A program made the translations under genes and the position numbers. 64,000 nucleotides of DNA. Source: Pithys albifrons albifrons. Taxonomy: Eukaryota; Chordata; Aves; Passeriformes; Thamnophilidae. The DNA is taken from assembly GCF_047495875.1 (NCBI RefSeq), contig NC_092458.1, positions 198,501-262,500 of the forward strand, read 5' to 3'. This document shows positions 61,073-64,000 of this stretch, piece by piece (positions within the stretch are counted from its first letter, which is position 1; every line of letters starts with the position of its first letter). The notes below the pieces were generated by a model. That model had not been told where the DNA came from, did not search any database, and saw only the letters and a list, made by a program, of their open reading frames with translations.

Positions 61073-64000
61073 GTAAGTAGGACGTTTGCTCTGCATCCCA
61101 GGAAGTCCAGGTCTTGAGGTACCTGCTAGTGCCCAAGTCCTCCAAAGAAACTAAAAAATGCCTTTTTATCCACTTAATGGGGAGAAAAAGCAACTGTTTC
61201 TCTTAAGGAAGCAGAGAACAGTTTTCCAAGGGATGCAAAGTTCTGTCACTCAGTGCTTTCAGTCCAAAGTGAGTGTCTTCCTTACACACAAGCTCTAAGC
61301 ACTACCACTTTAATAAAGATGAGGCTGGTGTAAATGGTCAGCACTTTTCAATGCTTGTAACAGCCTTTGCTGATCTCCTGGGTGACTACTTGATAGCCTG
61401 TAATTACTGTGCTGCTCTTCTGGAACGTTCTGTGTGCTGCAGTTCTGTCACACTCTTTGCAGCTTAATGATAAAACAGTTTTGAAACTAAAGCTGTTGTC
61501 TGACCTGTTGATTTTCTTCCTTGGGATCGTGGTCTCCAAATATATCCAGGGAATGTAAATGAATTGTAGTTACCAGCAGGGTTGCAGTGACCTTATTTAT
61601 ATTTCAGCCTAGTTCACATCAGTTATGCCAGCAATTTTCATTGCATAGTCAGTGGTCTCCTGGGAACCTCAGCTGGAATAAGTGTTTCTGTATACATAAA
61701 TCAAAAGAAAGATAAAAAAATACTGAAGTTTAACTTTCCTGACTACTAATGAAATTTCAGCAGGTAGTGGAGTCTCAGCTGCTGGCTACCTTTTTTTCTG
61801 AAAAGCCTCTGATAAAAGCTTCAGCAGCCACCCACAAAGGAAAGTATTTTTTTGCCAACTGAATTGGTTACCAGTAATTTAAGCATGTGGGTGGTAGAGT
61901 GTTTTTGCTCAGTGTTTTCTGTGTAAGATAACTTGGTTTTCCTCAGAATGCCTGTGGCACAGTCTAGGTTAGCAAATGGTTTTGGAGTCTTTGCACTGTG
62001 GCCTGGTGTTAGATTTTGTTCAGGTTTCCTGTTATTTGGTGTTGTACAAACGTAGAAATGAGCTGCTTAGGTCTGGACTGTTTGTGGTATCTCTTGTTTT
62101 CATTTACAAAAACAAGCTTTGTCCTTCTCAGTGGTGTGGGCAGAGGAAGAAAAACAAAACCTTTGAAGTTCAGAAATTATAAAACATTGTCTTCTGTATT
62201 TCCTGGCACTTTCAGAATCTCATCTGTTTGAAGGGATGGGGTTGTTATCACAAAAGGACGTTGTCTTGCAGAGTAAAGTAAGCAAGTATGTTTTAAGAAA
62301 AAAAATAGAAGAGGCTATGTAAGCACTACCAGTTTTATTCCAAAAATGCAGGGTACTTGATCCATAGGGTATGGTTGCAAGTCCCAAGTAACCCAGTAAA
62401 AGAAATACTCTGCTTGAAGTTCTGATGATACCACATAGTATGGAGAAGGCCCCTTCAGACCTTGTGTGCACACAGTTCCTATAGGCAAATAGTGAGGCAT
62501 GCAATTAACAAGTTGTTTAATAAGGTTATCTTTTGACCTTCTGATAGTAGAATAGAAATTTTTTGTGACCAGACATACTTCTAACAGTATGAACACATAT
62601 TCCTTACTGTAAGTCAGTACTGCAGAAAAATCACCAGTGAACTGCAGCCTATGCAAGTTTACCAATGGCCAGGAGAGAACTGGCTGAAAAGATGAGTAAA
62701 ATTAAGGTGAAGGGAGCAATGAATGCAAAGGCAAAGAGGCTGGTTTGTTTCTTACTTTAACATGTGAACAGTTGCACTGTGCGCAGTCAGGATGTCTCCC
62801 GTGATCTGAGATGTGGGCTGGCAAATTGGTATCATTTTTGCAAATAGGTAGGGAAGTGGCCTGGGGATTCCACAGCTTTTGGCATTGACTATGGCAAAAA
62901 TTACTTCAGACCTGAACTTAAAAAACTGTTGGAAGCAAAGGGGTTTCCTCTACCTGTTTTTGCACAAAATTACTTGGGCTTCACAGTGGAGTAGTGAAGA
63001 TCCATGTAGGAAAGATAGAAGGACTTAAAAGATCAACGTACAGCTGCTTTTGTTTATCAATTAACTAAAGATGCCAACTTAAACAATATTTCCATTATAT
63101 CCCTAATGCACTGTAACATATATTGAAATAGGTATTTAACTCTAGAAGATTGAAAAATGCACTGTCTTTTCTTCTAGAAAGATTTCCTTTTCCTGCTGAT
63201 TGTATGAGAGGTTGTTGTAAATACCTGTCACCAAGCTAAGTTCCTCTTCTCACATCCTAAGACTGTATTGATGGGTAGTGACTAACAGCTCCCATCTGAA
63301 ACAAGCTTTTCACTCTGAGTCAATAATCATCCAGGTCCTGATAATGGATGTTTTGAAATACAAATCAATGCCTTGTGTAGGTGGGTGGGGAGAGCAGGAC
63401 AATGTTTTTCATTCCCCTTTTTATGATTTCACCTTTTTATGCTTTTGATACAGACTAATGTTTTGAATTAACTTCCAGGTACTGTTTTATGTCATCAGCC
63501 ATAACAGCATATTTATGGAACAACACACAGTTTACCTATCCCATAGGGACTCTTGGATAAGAAAGCTGTGGGCATTCAGAACCATCCCTCTGTTTCTTTC
63601 CTCTTGCCATCCCAAATTCACAAGCAAATAAACATAAACCTTTAGCAAGCTGTAAGAAAGACAGTTAACAGGCTCTTTAACTTTTGTTGAAATTGTTGAT
63701 ATGGCAAATTCATGGCGTATGTTTAAACAAGAAACAAAAACAACCAACCAAAATCTAAAACCTATTTGAAAACTTAACATTTTTCCCCATAAAATTCAAA
63801 AGGCTGATCTAAAATTGGGTATTCCACTGCTGAATTCCTGATGCCATTTCTGCAATGTCACTTCCCCACATGGAGCCAGAGTACCAGTTGCTGCTGCCAA
63901 ATAGCCAAGAAAAATGACAGCTTAAAAGAATGTGGCAGAACAGTGCCACATTTTTAATGAAAACTCAATCTCTGTGTCCATGATTTAAACCTTGCAGGCA
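61073..64000 (+). other. SRPX: SRPX intron 4, incomplete
   Basis: AT-rich sequence to the window end with no further SRPX exon, repeat or RNA gene recognised. Confidence 0.75.

Larger units (their letters stand above)
26150..64000 (+). other. SRPX: SRPX gene, 5' part (3' end outside window)
   Basis: Gene-level entry. Exons 26415-26484, 54184-54243, 60109-60300 and 60896-61072 splice in a consistent phase 1-1-1 pattern. They encode a signal peptide, a short acidic linker (SPLEDDE) and two sushi (CCP) domains, as in mammalian sushi-repeat-containing protein X-linked. From family knowledge, SRPX (also called DRS/ETX1) is a secreted or membrane-associated protein with three sushi domains, a HYR domain and a C-terminal DUF4174 domain. 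The HYR, third sushi and C-terminal parts lie beyond the window: no match to the post-sushi MEPPRIKCP segment is seen before 64000. Confidence 0.95.

Noticed and set aside
1..64000. tRNA genes, CRISPR arrays, operons, riboswitches, origins
   Set aside because: None seen; the window is avian intron and intergenic DNA, where bacterial-type features are not expected.

Overview
This is a vertebrate, almost certainly avian, chromosomal window. It has AT-rich introns with canonical GT-AG exon boundaries, several CR1 LINE fragments with the typical avian 3' ends, solo endogenous-retrovirus LTRs with 5-bp target-site duplications, and one CpG island. Nothing bacterial or episomal is visible. Two neighbouring genes are recognised, both on the + strand: the 3' part of RPGR (positions 1 to about 18,380) and the 5' part of SRPX (about 26,150 to the end of the window). 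The two genes are also neighbours, in the same order and orientation, on human Xp11.4. In chicken that segment lies on an autosome, chromosome 1.

RPGR: the beta-propeller (RCC1-like) exons lie to the left of the window. Six exons are seen: 44-209, 1530-1636, 14029-14268 (Glu-rich), 14482-14521, 16046-16135 and 17122-17343. The last ends in a CaaX prenylation box (Cys-Met-Leu-Leu-stop). All junction phases agree except the last one, where a nine-A run just before the donor leaves the frame one base off. The long first intron piece (1637-14028) carries a 678-bp LTR with U3 tandem repeats, a 5S-rRNA-derived pseudogene, a second LTR of 686 bp and simple repeats. A third, short LTR (15192-15411) with an alpharetrovirus-like layout sits between the 40-bp and 90-bp exons.

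Intergenic stretch, 18,380 to about 25,470: no gene was found. It contains a reverse CR1 end, an A/C-rich tract and AT-rich microsatellites. A (GATGG)n array able to form a G-quadruplex follows, and then a CR1 whose 3' end is only about 280 bp from the SRPX start codon.

SRPX: exon 1 (26415-26484, signal peptide) lies in a CpG island. Exon 2 is at 54184-54243, exon 3 (first sushi domain) at 60109-60300 and exon 4 (second sushi domain) at 60896-61072. The remaining exons lie beyond the window. Intron 1 (27.7 kb) holds four STR or CR1 features, a 527-bp solo LTR and, most notably, a second open copy of the SRPX promoter/exon 1/donor region at about 46,645-47,168. That copy has lost most of its CpGs. 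The two genes are not expected to work together: RPGR acts in the photoreceptor connecting cilium and SRPX is a secreted extracellular sushi protein. Nothing in the window looks like an unknown enzymatic or defence system. The best leads are the SRPX exon-1 duplication, the RPGR frame problem and the compact RPGR acidic exon.
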